From Streptomyces griseofuscus (GTDB taxonomy: Bacteria; Actinomycetota; Actinomycetes; Streptomycetales; Streptomycetaceae), in assembly GCF_014673495.1 (NCBI RefSeq), contig NZ_CP051006.1:1674001-1738000 (forward strand): a stretch of 64,000 bases of DNA. Reading direction: 5' to 3'. Below the pieces are notes generated by a model, which saw nothing but the letters and a program-made list of their open reading frames with translations, made no database searches and was not told where the DNA came from. Both the position numbers and the translations under genes were made by a program. Positions 1 through 8,878 of the stretch are shown piece after piece. The first letter of the stretch is position 1; every line of letters starts with the position of its first letter.

Positions 1-846
1 GTCGGCCAGGTCGAGCGCTCTGCGTGGGTGCCCGAGGTCGACTGCTTGATGGGCGAGGGCACGCAGGATGTGGCCGCCCAGCGGTCCGTCTGCGGCTTCG
101 GCCGCAATGCGTGCGGCGAGGGTGAGGTAGCGCTGGGCGGTCCGATGCTCTGAGGCGTCGAAGGCCATCCAGCCGGCGAGGTAGGTCATCTCTGCCACGG
201 CCGAGTACGTATCCCGGCGGTGCCGTTCCGTTCGGAACCTGCTGCCCAGGAGCGGCACCGCTTCGTCGCGAAGATGGCCGGCCAGGGCCGAGCGCCCCGA
301 GGCTCCACCGCGCTGCTGGTCCCTCGCGGAGTAGAAGGTGGTCAGTTTGCGGACATCGTCGATGTCAGCCTGAGTCACCAGCCGGGAGGAGACTGCAGGG
401 CGCGAGGCCGCCGCGGCCGGGGCGGCTGCCCACCAGGGAGCGGCAGGCAGGACGAGGCCGGCGGCCGAGTACGCGGTGGTAGCCAACAGCTTGCGTCGGT
501 GCATGTCCAGATCGTCGCTTCCCAGCTCGGCCAGCACGGTCAGAGGGTCGACGCTCCAGTCAGAACTACTGTTAGTGGATCCTGTCGGCCCATCTTCCAG
601 TCCGAGGTCAGCGAGGGTGAGGCGTCGGCCGAGCCTGCGGGACAGCGTCTCACGCAGGATATGAGGCGCTCGTCCACTGGGCTTCGTGCCCTGGACCCAC
701 ATGGCGATGTGGGAGCGGGAAATGGCCTCCAGTTCGCGTACACCGCTCTCCGCGGCAACGCGAGCGACCGCGGCGGCTGCTTGGGGCTGGGACCAGCCCG
801 CTTCGCGCAGGAGCGCGGCAAGGGCGACGTTTCTCTCACGGGCCAT
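1..846 (-). CDS. XRE-type HTH regulator, C-terminus beyond window
   Basis: The gene starts at ATG 846 and stays open to base 1, so 282 codons are visible and the 3' end is missing. Residues about 10-60 look like a helix-turn-helix (WSQPQAAAAVARV, then SHIAMWVQG). A central Ala-rich segment (RRKLLATTAYSAAG) and helical, TPR-like sequence (AHQAVDLGHPRRALDLA) follow. This is the architecture of the many Streptomyces XRE regulators with a C-terminal TPR-like sensor. It is transcribed away from the DUF6415 gene at 1036, with about 190 bp between the two. The ligand and targets cannot be inferred. Confidence 0.75.
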   Translation of the reverse strand, partial: MARERNVALAALLREAGWSQPQAAAAVARVAAESGVRELEAISRSHIAMWVQGTKPSGRAPHILRETLSRRLGRRLTLADLGLEDGPTGSTNSSSDWSVDPLTVLAELGSDDLDMHRRKLLATTAYSAAGLVLPAAPWWAAAPAAAASRPAVSSRLVTQADIDDVRKLTTFYSARDQQRGGASGRSALAGHLRDEAVPLLGSRFRTERHRRDTYSAVAEMTYLAGWMAFDASEHRTAQRYLTLAARIAAEAADGPLGGHILRALAHQAVDLGHPRRALDLAD

Positions 847-1035
847 GTACTGCCCCTCGGTTCCGAAATGATCTTTGACGCCTTTGACGACCTTGAGGGC
901 CGCGTAGGCATACCCCCTGACAGGGATTCGCGGTACGCTCAACGTAGCCGCAGGATCACTCACCTTGCACGTCAGTTGCCTGCGGTCCACAGCGTTCCTC
1001 GCTCAAGTTGGCTTGATTCACTTAGGAGTTGCGTC

Positions 1036-1527
1036 ATGCGTCCCTCGCTAGCCCTTCGCCGGGCGTGCCAACTCAGTGATCAGGGAAGGAGAAGCCACGC
1101 CCTTGGTGAGCCCATCCTGCGACGGGACCCGGCGGCCTCGGCGACGGAAACGGTGGCGCTCGTGCTGGGCGAGGACTCGCCGTTACCCGATACTGCCGCC
1201 GATGTGGAGGACCTCGCACTGCGGCTGCGAGGACACGTCAGCCAGCTCGGAGCTCTGACGCCTTCGCAAGAGCCAGCCCTGCTCCGTGCGCAGCAGCTCT
1301 GTTCGGGCGGCCTCCCCGATGGCTACATGCCCAGCAGGGTTCATCTGGTCAGGCTGGCCGAGGCGACCCAAGACCTTATCGCTGCCGTGCAGGCCCACGA
1401 CGTGGCCCCTGCGAAGTCGGTCCAGAGACGGCGCTGGTGGAAGCCGCCGATCAACGTGCTGCGCGGCGCGGTCTTCGCTCTCGCCCTCGCGTGCGTGGTT
1501 CTGGCCGCGTCGGTGCCCCGGACATGA
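1036..1527 (+). CDS. DUF6415-like protein with C-terminal membrane segment
   Basis: 163 residues. ATG 1036 is chosen because AGGAG (1024-1028) lies 7 nt upstream; the same frame is open further upstream but without such support. Residues about 40-120 (VALVLGEDSPLPDTAADVE, then GLPDGYMPSRVHLVRLAEAT) have the acidic, helical layout of the actinobacterial DUF6415 family, which is often annotated near natural-product clusters but has no known reaction. The C-terminus has a basic stretch (SVQRRRWWKPP) followed by one hydrophobic helix, suggesting inner-membrane anchoring. Its stop overlaps the next start (ATGA). Confidence 0.6.
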   Translation: MRPSLALRRACQLSDQGRRSHALGEPILRRDPAASATETVALVLGEDSPLPDTAADVEDLALRLRGHVSQLGALTPSQEPALLRAQQLCSGGLPDGYMPSRVHLVRLAEATQDLIAAVQAHDVAPAKSVQRRRWWKPPINVLRGAVFALALACVVLAASVPRT

Positions 1528-1670
1528 CCGCCGCCGGGGCAGTTCTGATCGCGCTGATTCTCGGTCCCATGGCGTGGCTGGCTCTTCGTGGTGAGCGAGT
1601 AACCGACCGCATTGCTCCACGGGACGTGGATCCCCGGCCGAGGCAGAACAGTCCTCCCCCGGACCGGTAA
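1524..1670 (+). CDS. Small single-pass membrane protein
   Basis: 48 residues, translationally coupled to the preceding gene through a 4-nt ATGA overlap. Residues 3-22 (AAGAVLIALILGPMAWLALR) form one hydrophobic helix; the tail is polar and proline-rich. No family is recognised. The coupling to another protein with a terminal membrane helix suggests the two act together at the membrane. Confidence 0.5.
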   Translation: MTAAGAVLIALILGPMAWLALRGERVTDRIAPRDVDPRPRQNSPPPDR

Positions 1671-1759
1671 CCACCGTGCCTCTCTCACCGACACTTCCCG
1701 GCCGCCCCGGCGGCCCCGAAGCCACCCCCGGGTCCACGGGGACTACGGAGACCCACACG

Positions 1760-3658
1760 ATGAAACGCCTCCCGCGCATCGAGCAGTACGGCCTGATCGG
1801 CGACATGCAGACCAGTGCCCACGTCTGCGATGACGGTTCGATCGACTGGCTGTGCCTGCCCCGGTTCGACTCGTCGGCCGTCTTCGCCGGCCTGCTCGGC
1901 ACGCACAAGCACGGCACCTGGCAGATCGCCCCGGCCGCGCCTGGCCCCTCCGGGCCCAGAGCGGTCGCCGAGCGCCGGTACCGCGGTGACACGCTCGTTC
2001 TCGAATCGATTTGGCGCACACCGGACGGGTCGGTCCGCGTCCTGGACTTCATGCCGCCTCGCGACGGGGCACCGCAGGTGATCCGGATCGTCGAGGGCCT
2101 GGTCGGCGAGGTTGCGATGGTCTCGGCCATGTGTCCGCGGCCGGGATACGGCAGTGTCAGCCCGTGGATCCATGAGGCCGGTGGGCGCATGGTCGCGGAG
2201 GCTGGCGCGGACGCGCTGTGGCTCGACACCTGCGTCCGGCAGGTGGAGAAGGACGGCGTCGTCGTCAGTGCCTTTGCCGTCCGAGCCGGGCAGAGCGTGG
2301 CGTTTGTGCTCAGCTGGTCCCCGTCCCACGCACCGGCTCCGGGGATCCCCGATGCGAACGCGGCGCTCACCGAGACACTCGCCCTCTGGCAGGACTGGAC
2401 GCGGCAGTGCGCCTACGACGGCCCCTACCGTGAGGCCGTGGTCCGGTCTTCGATCGTGCTGAAAGCGATGACCTACGGGCCGAGCGGCGGGATCGTCGCC
2501 GCGCCGACCACGTCGCTGCCCGAGGAGATCGGCGGCGACAGAAACTGGGACTACCGCTTCACCTGGCTGCGCGACGCGTCCACCACCTCGGCGGCGTTGC
2601 TGGGGACCGGGTACCGGCAGGAGGCACAGGCGTGGCGGCGATGGCTGCTGCGTGCCGTGGCCGGGGACCCGGAGAACCTGCAGATCATGTACGGAATCAC
2701 CGGAGAGCGTGACCTGCGGGAGCGGGAGCTGCCGTGGCTTCCCGGATACGAGGGCTCGGCCCCAGTACGGGTGGGAAACGGGGCGGCGGACCAGCTCCAG
2801 CTCGACGTGTACGGCGAGGTCATCGACACCCTGTACCTGCCGCACCAGAGCGGTGTCGCCCACTGCGCCGACACCGCGGTCCTGCACCGGCGGCTCATCG
2901 AGCACCTGGCGCGGCGCTGGCAGGAGCCCGACGAGGGCATCTGGGAGATCCGCGGGGGCCGCCGGCACTTCGTCCATTCCAAGGTGATGGCCTGGGTGGC
3001 GGTCGACCGCACCATCCGCCTGGCCGAGGCCGGCGCGCTCGACATGGACGTGGCCCCTCTGGTCGAGCTGCGGGCGACGATCCACCGGGAGGTCTGTGAC
3101 AAGGGCTTCGACCCCGTGCGCAACACCTTCACCCAGTCCTACGGCTCGAAGGAACTGGACGCTGCCACGCTGCTCATCCCCCGCACCGGCTTCCTGCCAC
3201 CCGACGATCCGCGCGTCATCGGCACAGTGGATGCCGTACGTCGTGAACTCTCCACGGACGACGGGCTCGTGTACCGGTACCGGACCTGCGGTGAGGCCGC
3301 CGGGGTGGACGGCTTGACCGGCGACGAGGGCACCTTCTTCCTGTGCGCCTTCTGGCTCGTCGATGGCCTCGCCCTGACCGGCCGCCTCGACGAGGCCCGC
3401 GCCTTGTTCGAACACCTCCTCGCTCTGCGCAACGACCTCGGGCTCCTGGCGGAGGAGTACGACCCCATCCAGCAGCGCCAGCTCGGCAACTTCCCGCAGG
3501 CGTTCAGCCACATGGGCCTGATCCAGAGCGCCCTGCTCCTTCAGCAGATGGTGGCGCAGTCCTCCCGCCGCCAAGGTGGCGTCGCGGTTCCGACGCCCCG
3601 CTCGGCCTCCCGCAGCACGCGCCAGAGCGCCGCAGACCTGACGCCGCAGCACGCTTAG
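1760..3658 (+). CDS. Glycoside hydrolase family 15 (glucoamylase/trehalase-like)
   Basis: 632 residues from ATG 1760, preceded by CTACGGAG. The N-terminus (RIEQYGLIGDMQTSAHVCDD, then GSIDWLCLPRFDS) is the typical beta-sandwich start of actinobacterial GH15 proteins. The (alpha/alpha)6 catalytic domain carries NWDYRFTWLRDAS at about 262-274, IWEIRGG with the probable catalytic acid Glu at about 396, and EEYDP with the probable base Glu at about 565-566. GH15 enzymes invert the anomeric centre while removing glucose from alpha-glucans or trehalose. No signal peptide is seen, so it is probably cytoplasmic. A trehalase-like role is common for this branch, but the substrate is not proven by sequence. 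A Ser/Arg-rich tail ends the protein. Confidence 0.88.
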   Translation: MKRLPRIEQYGLIGDMQTSAHVCDDGSIDWLCLPRFDSSAVFAGLLGTHKHGTWQIAPAAPGPSGPRAVAERRYRGDTLVLESIWRTPDGSVRVLDFMPPRDGAPQVIRIVEGLVGEVAMVSAMCPRPGYGSVSPWIHEAGGRMVAEAGADALWLDTCVRQVEKDGVVVSAFAVRAGQSVAFVLSWSPSHAPAPGIPDANAALTETLALWQDWTRQCAYDGPYREAVVRSSIVLKAMTYGPSGGIVAAPTTSLPEEIGGDRNWDYRFTWLRDASTTSAALLGTGYRQEAQAWRRWLLRAVAGDPENLQIMYGITGERDLRERELPWLPGYEGSAPVRVGNGAADQLQLDVYGEVIDTLYLPHQSGVAHCADTAVLHRRLIEHLARRWQEPDEGIWEIRGGRRHFVHSKVMAWVAVDRTIRLAEAGALDMDVAPLVELRATIHREVCDKGFDPVRNTFTQSYGSKELDAATLLIPRTGFLPPDDPRVIGTVDAVRRELSTDDGLVYRYRTCGEAAGVDGLTGDEGTFFLCAFWLVDGLALTGRLDEARALFEHLLALRNDLGLLAEEYDPIQQRQLGNFPQAFSHMGLIQSALLLQQMVAQSSRRQGGVAVPTPRSASRSTRQSAADLTPQHA

Positions 3659-3686
3659 CCACCCCACCCCCCTGACGAGGATTTCC

Positions 3687-5198
3687 ATGTCTGACAGCGC
3701 CTTCCTGGCACGGCCAGCCGCTACCAGCCACCGCAGGCGGCGGCCCCCGGTCGACGCGAACACGCTGTACCTCGCTCGCCGCGCAGTGGCACTGCCTCTG
3801 GTGCTCCTTGCCGCGCTGCTGGTCGCCGCCTTCGTTCTCCGGTCGGTGTCCGTCGTAGGCACCGGCTGGGTCCTGGCCGGCCTCGTCTGCGGACTGGCGG
3901 GGGTCGCCGCGGTGGCGGCACGCGGAGCGCGCGCCGTCGCCAGAGCCGTGCAGTCGGCCGTGGAGGATTCCCAGGCGGCAGCGCTGCAAGCGGTCGCAGT
4001 GGCAGCGGCAGCCGTCGAGAAGTCAGTGCAGTGGTCGGCGGACCAGCTGTGCCGCGGAAAACGCCCGCCGTTGCCAGACCCGCAGACCCCGCGGTCGCCC
4101 CATCCGAACGCCGGGATCGACAACGCCCTGAGTGCCCTCCAGGCGCAGGCCATCGCCTCGCTGATCCGCGTGCACGACGAGTCCCAGTCCGTCGTTCTCC
4201 TGGAAGTGCTTCGCCGCCTGGCCATGCGCGAGCACGCCCTGGTCAGCAAGGCACTCCAGGCGCTGAGCCAGCTGGAGATGCTGACCGACGACCCGGAGCT
4301 GCTGGCCCAGATCTTCGAGATCGATCACCTCGTGACGCGGATGCGCCGCCAGGTCGAGAGCACGGCGGTCCTGGGCGGGCAATCCCTGCGCAGCGTGCGC
4401 CGGCCCGTTCCCGTCACGACGGCCCTGCGCGGCGCCGTCTCCGAGGTCGTGCAGTATCCGCGGGTGGCCGTCGCGGCCGGATCTGTGGGCGCCGAGCTGG
4501 GTCTGCCCGGCCATATGGGCCCGGACCTGACGCACCTGCTGGCCGAGCTGATCGAGAACGCCTGCGAGTGCTCGGATCCGGCGACGCGGGTGATGGTGCG
4601 CGCGCAGCGGGTGCCGCACGGGCTGGCCATCGAGGTCGAGGACCGCGCCATCCCCATGCCCCCGCAGACGCGGGCACAGATGAACCACCTGCTCAAAGCC
4701 CCGGACGAGGTCGACGTCAGCGGCCAGGTCCGGGCCGGACAGCTCGGCCTGCTGGTCGCCGCGAAGATCGCACAGTCACACGGGCTGTCCGTCCTCCTGC
4801 AGGAGAACCCGACGGGCGGCACCACCGCCCTGGTCGTCATACCGGCACGCCTCCTGGTAGCAACTCCATCGGTCAAGGACGCGGACGCACTGCCGCCCGA
4901 GGAAGCCCGCACCTCCGGGCGGCACCCGCAGGTGGCTGCGGCTCCTGCCGCCCCGAGGGCGGGTCAGGCCGCACGCCCCGGCGCTGCTGGGGCACCGATC
5001 GCAGCGGGGCATTCGGCCGACGTGCCCGCTCTTCCCACGCGCACAAGCAGGCCGGACTCTTTCCGTCCGCCACACGAGCGGGAGCAAGCACCCGTGGCCG
5101 CGGCAACGCCCGGGCTCGCAGCCGCCTTCCGCAACGGCCTCCGGGCCGGCGGCACCGCCGGTTCCCTTCCTGCCTCGGCAGAACACCCCACACCCTGA
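3687..5198 (+). CDS. cvnA: Conservon CvnA: membrane sensor-kinase-like ATPase
   Basis: 503 residues; GAGGA precedes ATG 3687. Two hydrophobic segments lie at about 34-55 and 60-80, followed by an Ala-rich helical region. An HATPase domain follows, with an N-box-like LLAELIENACECSDP and a glycine-containing GQLGLLVAAKIAQSHGL. The tail of about 120 residues is Pro/Ala-rich and disordered. Conservons of Streptomyces encode a sensor-like CvnA, a roadblock CvnB, a DUF742 CvnC and a small GTPase CvnD that assemble at the membrane like a G-protein-coupled system. The next three genes supply exactly that set, which makes the assignment firm. Confidence 0.88.
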   Translation: MSDSAFLARPAATSHRRRRPPVDANTLYLARRAVALPLVLLAALLVAAFVLRSVSVVGTGWVLAGLVCGLAGVAAVAARGARAVARAVQSAVEDSQAAALQAVAVAAAAVEKSVQWSADQLCRGKRPPLPDPQTPRSPHPNAGIDNALSALQAQAIASLIRVHDESQSVVLLEVLRRLAMREHALVSKALQALSQLEMLTDDPELLAQIFEIDHLVTRMRRQVESTAVLGGQSLRSVRRPVPVTTALRGAVSEVVQYPRVAVAAGSVGAELGLPGHMGPDLTHLLAELIENACECSDPATRVMVRAQRVPHGLAIEVEDRAIPMPPQTRAQMNHLLKAPDEVDVSGQVRAGQLGLLVAAKIAQSHGLSVLLQENPTGGTTALVVIPARLLVATPSVKDADALPPEEARTSGRHPQVAAAPAAPRAGQAARPGAAGAPIAAGHSADVPALPTRTSRPDSFRPPHEREQAPVAAATPGLAAAFRNGLRAGGTAGSLPASAEHPTP

Positions 5199-5265
5199 CC
5201 CGACCTTTCGCGTTCCCGGTGGCCGCGTACGTCCGCTGGCCCTTCCCCCTTCTGGAGCGATCCCT

Positions 5266-5781
5266 ATGAACACCCACCCCGCGACGAGCAACGTGACTGG
5301 CGATGCGCCCGCATCCGCGACCACCACAAGCGGACAGCGGGACGGCATGGCCTGGCTGCTGCGTCAGTTCGCCGCCGAGACGCCGGGCGTCACGCACGCC
5401 GTCCTGATCTCGCGCGACGGACTGCGGCTGCTGGACAGCGACGTCGACAAGGACTGGGCGGACGAACTGTCGGCCGCCTTCAGCGGGGTTGCCTCCCTCG
5501 CAGCGAACATCACCGGCCCCAGCCACAAGAAGAGGCCGGCCCGGCAGGTCATCATCGAGCGCGACGACTGCCTGTTCTTCGTCCAGAGCGCCGGCCGCAG
5601 CGCGGCCTTCGACAACCACCCCGGCAACGACCGCGGTGAGGTGGACACGATCCTCGCCGTCATCGCCACCAGGGACGCCGACGCAGGCACCGTCGGGTTC
5701 GAAATGGGCCGCCTCGTCCAGAAGTTCGCCCCGTACATGCTGATCTCCGTCCGTGTCAGCACGGACGGAGAAGTCCGGTGA
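5266..5781 (+). CDS. cvnB: Conservon CvnB: roadblock/LC7 domain protein
   Basis: 171 residues from ATG 5266, with GGAGCG upstream. The roadblock/LC7 core begins at about residue 26 (AWLLRQFAAETPGVTHAVLI, then SRDGLRLLDS) and runs to about 120. It is longer than the usual 130-140 aa CvnB because of an N-terminal Thr/Ala-rich leader and a charged loop (NDRGEVDTI). Roadblock proteins regulate the GTP cycle of partner small GTPases, here probably CvnD. It overlaps cvnC by 4 nt (GTGA). Confidence 0.88.
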   Translation: MNTHPATSNVTGDAPASATTTSGQRDGMAWLLRQFAAETPGVTHAVLISRDGLRLLDSDVDKDWADELSAAFSGVASLAANITGPSHKKRPARQVIIERDDCLFFVQSAGRSAAFDNHPGNDRGEVDTILAVIATRDADAGTVGFEMGRLVQKFAPYMLISVRVSTDGEVR

Positions 5782-6185
5782 GCACGCCCGGCCCCGCGGC
5801 CGAGCAGGCGGTGTTCGTGCGGACCTACATGCTCACGCGCGGGCGCACCAAGCCGCGGCACCTGCTCGGCCTGGAAACCGTGCTGGAAGCGGGACCAGGC
5901 AGGCCCGGCCCGGCGCAGGCCGAGGAGTGCGAGGAGATTCTCGCCCTGTGCCGGGAGCGCCGGCGGTCGGTGGCCGAACTGGCCGGCCGACTCTGCCGGC
6001 CCGTGACCGCCGTCAAGATCCTCGTCTCCGACCTCCTGGACGCCGACGCCCTGACCGTCCCCCTGCCCCACCCCTACGCCGATACCGGCGCGGGATCCCG
6101 TCCCTCTACCCAACTGCTGGCAGCCCTTTCAGCGGGCTTGAGGAGGAAGTGGCCTGATGCCATCGCCTATCCCCAGGCCGGATGA
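5778..6185 (+). CDS. cvnC: Conservon CvnC: DUF742 protein
   Basis: 135 residues from GTG 5778. The family signature is visible: FVRTYMLTRGRTKPRHLLGL near the N-terminus, a helical middle (EECEEILALCRERRRSVAEL), then a winged-helix-like stretch (LCRPVTAVKILVSDLLDADAL). It overlaps cvnB by 4 nt and cvnD by 29 nt, so all three should be translated together. The role is the adaptor of the conservon complex; its molecular activity is unknown. Confidence 0.88.
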   Translation: MSTPGPAAEQAVFVRTYMLTRGRTKPRHLLGLETVLEAGPGRPGPAQAEECEEILALCRERRRSVAELAGRLCRPVTAVKILVSDLLDADALTVPLPHPYADTGAGSRPSTQLLAALSAGLRRKWPDAIAYPQAG

Positions 6186-6810
6186 CCCGGCCACCGTTGG
6201 GCCGCACCCGCAGGCCGGTGCGCCGACCGTGCTGAAGATCGTCATCGCCGGGGGCTTCGGCGCGGGCAAGACCACCGCCGTGGGCGCCGTCAGCGAGATC
6301 ACACCACTGAGCACGGAGGAGTACCTGACCGAGGCGAGCGCGGGCGTCGACAACCTGGCGGGCATCGAGGCCAAGCAGACCACCACGGTCGCCTTCGACT
6401 TCGGTCGCCTGAGCCTTCCCGACGCGCTGACGCCCCTGGAGCTGTTCCTGTTCGGCACGCCCGGCCAGGACCGGTTCGTCGATCTCTGGTACGACATCTC
6501 CCGCGGTGCCGTCGGCGCGGTCGTCCTCGTCGACACCCGCCGCCTGGAAAGCAGCTTCACCCCCGTCAGCTTCTTCGAAGACATCGGTCTCCCCTTCGTC
6601 GTCGCCGTCAACCAGTTCGACGGGGCGCACCGCTACCACCCCGAGCAGGTCCGCACCGCTCTCGGACTCCCCGCCGCCGTGCCGGTGGTCACCTGCGACG
6701 CCCGCGACCCGAATCACGTCGCCGGCGTTCTGCTGACCCTCGTCCACCACGCCGACGCCGTCACGAGCCGCGTTGGTCACACACCTTCCACCACCCTCCA
6801 GGACGCCTGA
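6157..6810 (+). CDS. cvnD: Conservon CvnD: small GTPase-like ATP/GTP-binding protein
   Basis: 217 residues. The Walker A motif GGFGAGKT is at 32-39, a G3-like segment reads LFLFGTPGQDRF, and the base-recognition motif is NQFD in place of NKxD. These fit the conservon GTPase family (MglA/Ras-like) expected to switch under CvnA-C control. The C-terminus lacks an obvious lipidation site. The gene ends one base into the start of the GAF-domain gene. Confidence 0.88.
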   Translation: MPSPIPRPDDPATVGPHPQAGAPTVLKIVIAGGFGAGKTTAVGAVSEITPLSTEEYLTEASAGVDNLAGIEAKQTTTVAFDFGRLSLPDALTPLELFLFGTPGQDRFVDLWYDISRGAVGAVVLVDTRRLESSFTPVSFFEDIGLPFVVAVNQFDGAHRYHPEQVRTALGLPAAVPVVTCDARDPNHVAGVLLTLVHHADAVTSRVGHTPSTTLQDA

Positions 6811-7454
6811 TGTCACAGCACCCCAGCGACTCCTACCGCACGCCGCAAGCCGCCGCCCCATCCGCACGGTCCTTGCCGCGACGCGACATGCGGGACGCCC
6901 ACCGTGGCCTGGTCACCCCGCCCGCCACCGCCCTCACCAGCCAGCCGCCCCAGCGGGCGTCGGAGCTGGCGCAGCGTTACGAGCTGCTTAACCGCTTGGG
7001 CGTGCCCACCGTGCCCAACGAGGATTTCGACGACCTGGCCCGCGACATGGCCACACAGGCCAGATTCTTGTACGGGTTCGTCAACCTGTTCCTGGAGGAG
7101 CAGACCTTCATCGGGCTGCACCAGCCGCCCGCGGACAGCGGATACGTGATCGTCGGCCGCACCATGAGCCGGGACCACGGCTGGTGCCCGGAGGTCATGG
7201 CCCGCAAGAAGGCCCTCCCCCTGCACGACGTGCACGCGTCCCCGCGCTTCAGCGGCAACGCGGTGGTCGACGCCGTCGGGATCCGCTCCTACTTCGGCGC
7301 CCCTCTCATCGACGACAGCGGCACCGTGCTGGGCACGGTGTGTGTCATCGACCCCGAGAAGCGGCCCCTGGCCGATGCCCGCCGTCTGCGGGACATCGTC
7401 ATCAACGCCGCCACGCAGGTGCTGGACCACATCGCCCGCGCCCCCCTCCGCTAA
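6810..7454 (+). CDS. GAF-domain protein coupled to the conservon
   Basis: 214 residues; the ATG overlaps the cvnD stop by 1 nt. The first 55 residues are low complexity. A GAF domain fills about 60-210 (LLNRLGVPTVPNEDFDDLAR, LFLEEQTFIGLH, RSYFGAPLIDDSGTVLGTVC). GAF domains bind small ligands or sense redox state and light. In this operon the protein may be an input or output partner of the conservon. No enzymatic output domain is attached. Confidence 0.75.
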   Translation: MSQHPSDSYRTPQAAAPSARSLPRRDMRDAHRGLVTPPATALTSQPPQRASELAQRYELLNRLGVPTVPNEDFDDLARDMATQARFLYGFVNLFLEEQTFIGLHQPPADSGYVIVGRTMSRDHGWCPEVMARKKALPLHDVHASPRFSGNAVVDAVGIRSYFGAPLIDDSGTVLGTVCVIDPEKRPLADARRLRDIVINAATQVLDHIARAPLR

Positions 7455-7508
7455 GCCGTCCATCCCCAGCCGCTCCACAGCGCGACCTTCACCAGGGAGA
7501 GGGAGACC

Positions 7509-8750
7509 ATGTCCACCACACTGCCACCGGCACTGCGTCCCTACCTCACCGCCCGCCACCACCTGCTGTGGCAGGAGGCGGACGCCTTCGCGGCCGAGTA
7601 CGTCGCGCCGCGCGTCGCGCGGATGGAGGCCGCCCCAGGCAGGGTGGAGCGCAAAATCGCCGAGTGGACGGCCGCGCGGGGCTGGTTCGGCGTCACGGTT
7701 CCGCCGGCCTTCGGTGGGCTGGGCGCCGGGCATGTGGCCAAGACGATTCTGGTCCATCGCATCGCGCGGGTCTCTGCGGCTGCCGCAGCCATCCTGCAGG
7801 CCAGTTTGATCCCGGTCGGCGCCCTGCTGCGCTGCGCCACGCACGAGCAGAAAAGCCGCTGGCTGCCCCGCATCGCGGGCGGCTCACTGCTCTTGTCGAT
7901 CGCAGTGACCGAGCCGCTCGGCGGCGGACACATCGGCGGCATCGAAACCATCGCCGAACGCTCCGGCAGCCAGTGGGTGATTACCGGCAGCAAGATCCAC
8001 ATCGGCAACAGCCACTTGGCGGGAGCCCACCTGGTGATCGCTCGCACCGCCCAGCCGGGTGTGAGCAGTTCCCAGGCGCTGACCGCGTTCATGGTCGAAG
8101 CCGACCGCCCCGGGCTCACCGTCGCCGAGCACCGCCCTGCCCTCGGCCTGCACGGTTTCTCCGCCGGCCGCCTCGACCTCGACCACGTCCGCGTCCCCGA
8201 GGACCACGTGGTCGGCGAGATCGGCCAGGGGCTCAGCGTCGCCCAAAGCGGCAGCATCCTCTCCGGGCGCCCCAATCTGGCCGCGCTCAGCCTGGGTCTG
8301 CACGAAGCGGTGGTGGACATCACCACCTCGTACCTCAAGACCCGGCCTCGGTACGGAAGCGTTCTGTCCGACCTCCCGGTCATACGGCACCGCATCGGCC
8401 AGATGGAGGCACACCTGCGTGCCGCCCGCGTCCTGGCCTACCAGGCCGTGCATCTCCTCGACCTCGGCGTGCCCTGCGACGCGGACCTGATCACCGCCAA
8501 GCACCTCGGCCACAAGTGGGCGGCCGAGGCCGCCCAGGCCGCGATGGAACTGCACGGGGCACACGGACTCGACGGCGGCTACGTCCTCCAGCGGCTCTGG
8601 CGCGACATCCAGCACACCTACGCGCCCGCCGGGACCGGTGAGGTCCAGCGCCTGCGCTTGGCCGAGACGGCTCTGCACGAGGACCCCATCCAGTGGTCCG
8701 AGCACGTCACCGCGCAGACCGACTGGGCTCCCGATCCCACCCCCGCATGA
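7509..8750 (+). CDS. Acyl-CoA dehydrogenase family flavoprotein
   Basis: 413 residues from ATG 7509 with AGGGAGAGGGAG upstream. The protein shows an N-terminal helical domain, a beta domain (LSIAVTEPLGGGHIGGIETI, ITGSKIHIGNSHLA) and a C-terminal helical domain (AKHLGHKWAAEAAQAAMELH, HGLDGGYVLQRLWRDIQH). The segment AGTGEVQ near residue 378 has a Glu where this family usually places its catalytic base. The reaction would be FAD-dependent alpha,beta-dehydrogenation of an acyl thioester, or a related oxidation. It closes the conservon operon; a physiological link is possible but not shown. Confidence 0.8.
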   Translation: MSTTLPPALRPYLTARHHLLWQEADAFAAEYVAPRVARMEAAPGRVERKIAEWTAARGWFGVTVPPAFGGLGAGHVAKTILVHRIARVSAAAAAILQASLIPVGALLRCATHEQKSRWLPRIAGGSLLLSIAVTEPLGGGHIGGIETIAERSGSQWVITGSKIHIGNSHLAGAHLVIARTAQPGVSSSQALTAFMVEADRPGLTVAEHRPALGLHGFSAGRLDLDHVRVPEDHVVGEIGQGLSVAQSGSILSGRPNLAALSLGLHEAVVDITTSYLKTRPRYGSVLSDLPVIRHRIGQMEAHLRAARVLAYQAVHLLDLGVPCDADLITAKHLGHKWAAEAAQAAMELHGAHGLDGGYVLQRLWRDIQHTYAPAGTGEVQRLRLAETALHEDPIQWSEHVTAQTDWAPDPTPA

Positions 8751-8754
8751 AGCC

Positions 8755-8795
8755 CCCGTGCGCGGCCCCCGTGAATCCGCAACGCCGCGCACGGG
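8755..8795 (+). terminator. Strong hairpin after the conservon/acyl-CoA dehydrogenase operon
   Basis: A perfect 12-bp stem (CCCGTGCGCGGC at 8755-8766 pairing with 8784-8795) has a 17-nt loop and begins 4 nt after the stop codon. No U-tract follows, which is common for Streptomyces terminators. Confidence 0.6.
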
Positions 8796-8878
8796 CCCGC
8801 CGCCGGCCCGACACTGCCCTTCCCCCGGGCAGGCGGGGCCGGCGGCACCACAGCACACCACCGAACCCGGAAGTGACC

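Noticed and set aside
220..1035. Long plus-strand open frame upstream of the DUF6415 gene
   Set aside because: It lies antisense to the XRE regulator, whose frame has a convincing HTH; only the part from ATG 1036 has an RBS and family resemblance.
1685..4249. 854-codon minus-strand open frame
   Set aside because: It is the mirror of the GH15 and cvnA genes, a common effect of high third-position GC; no domain was seen.
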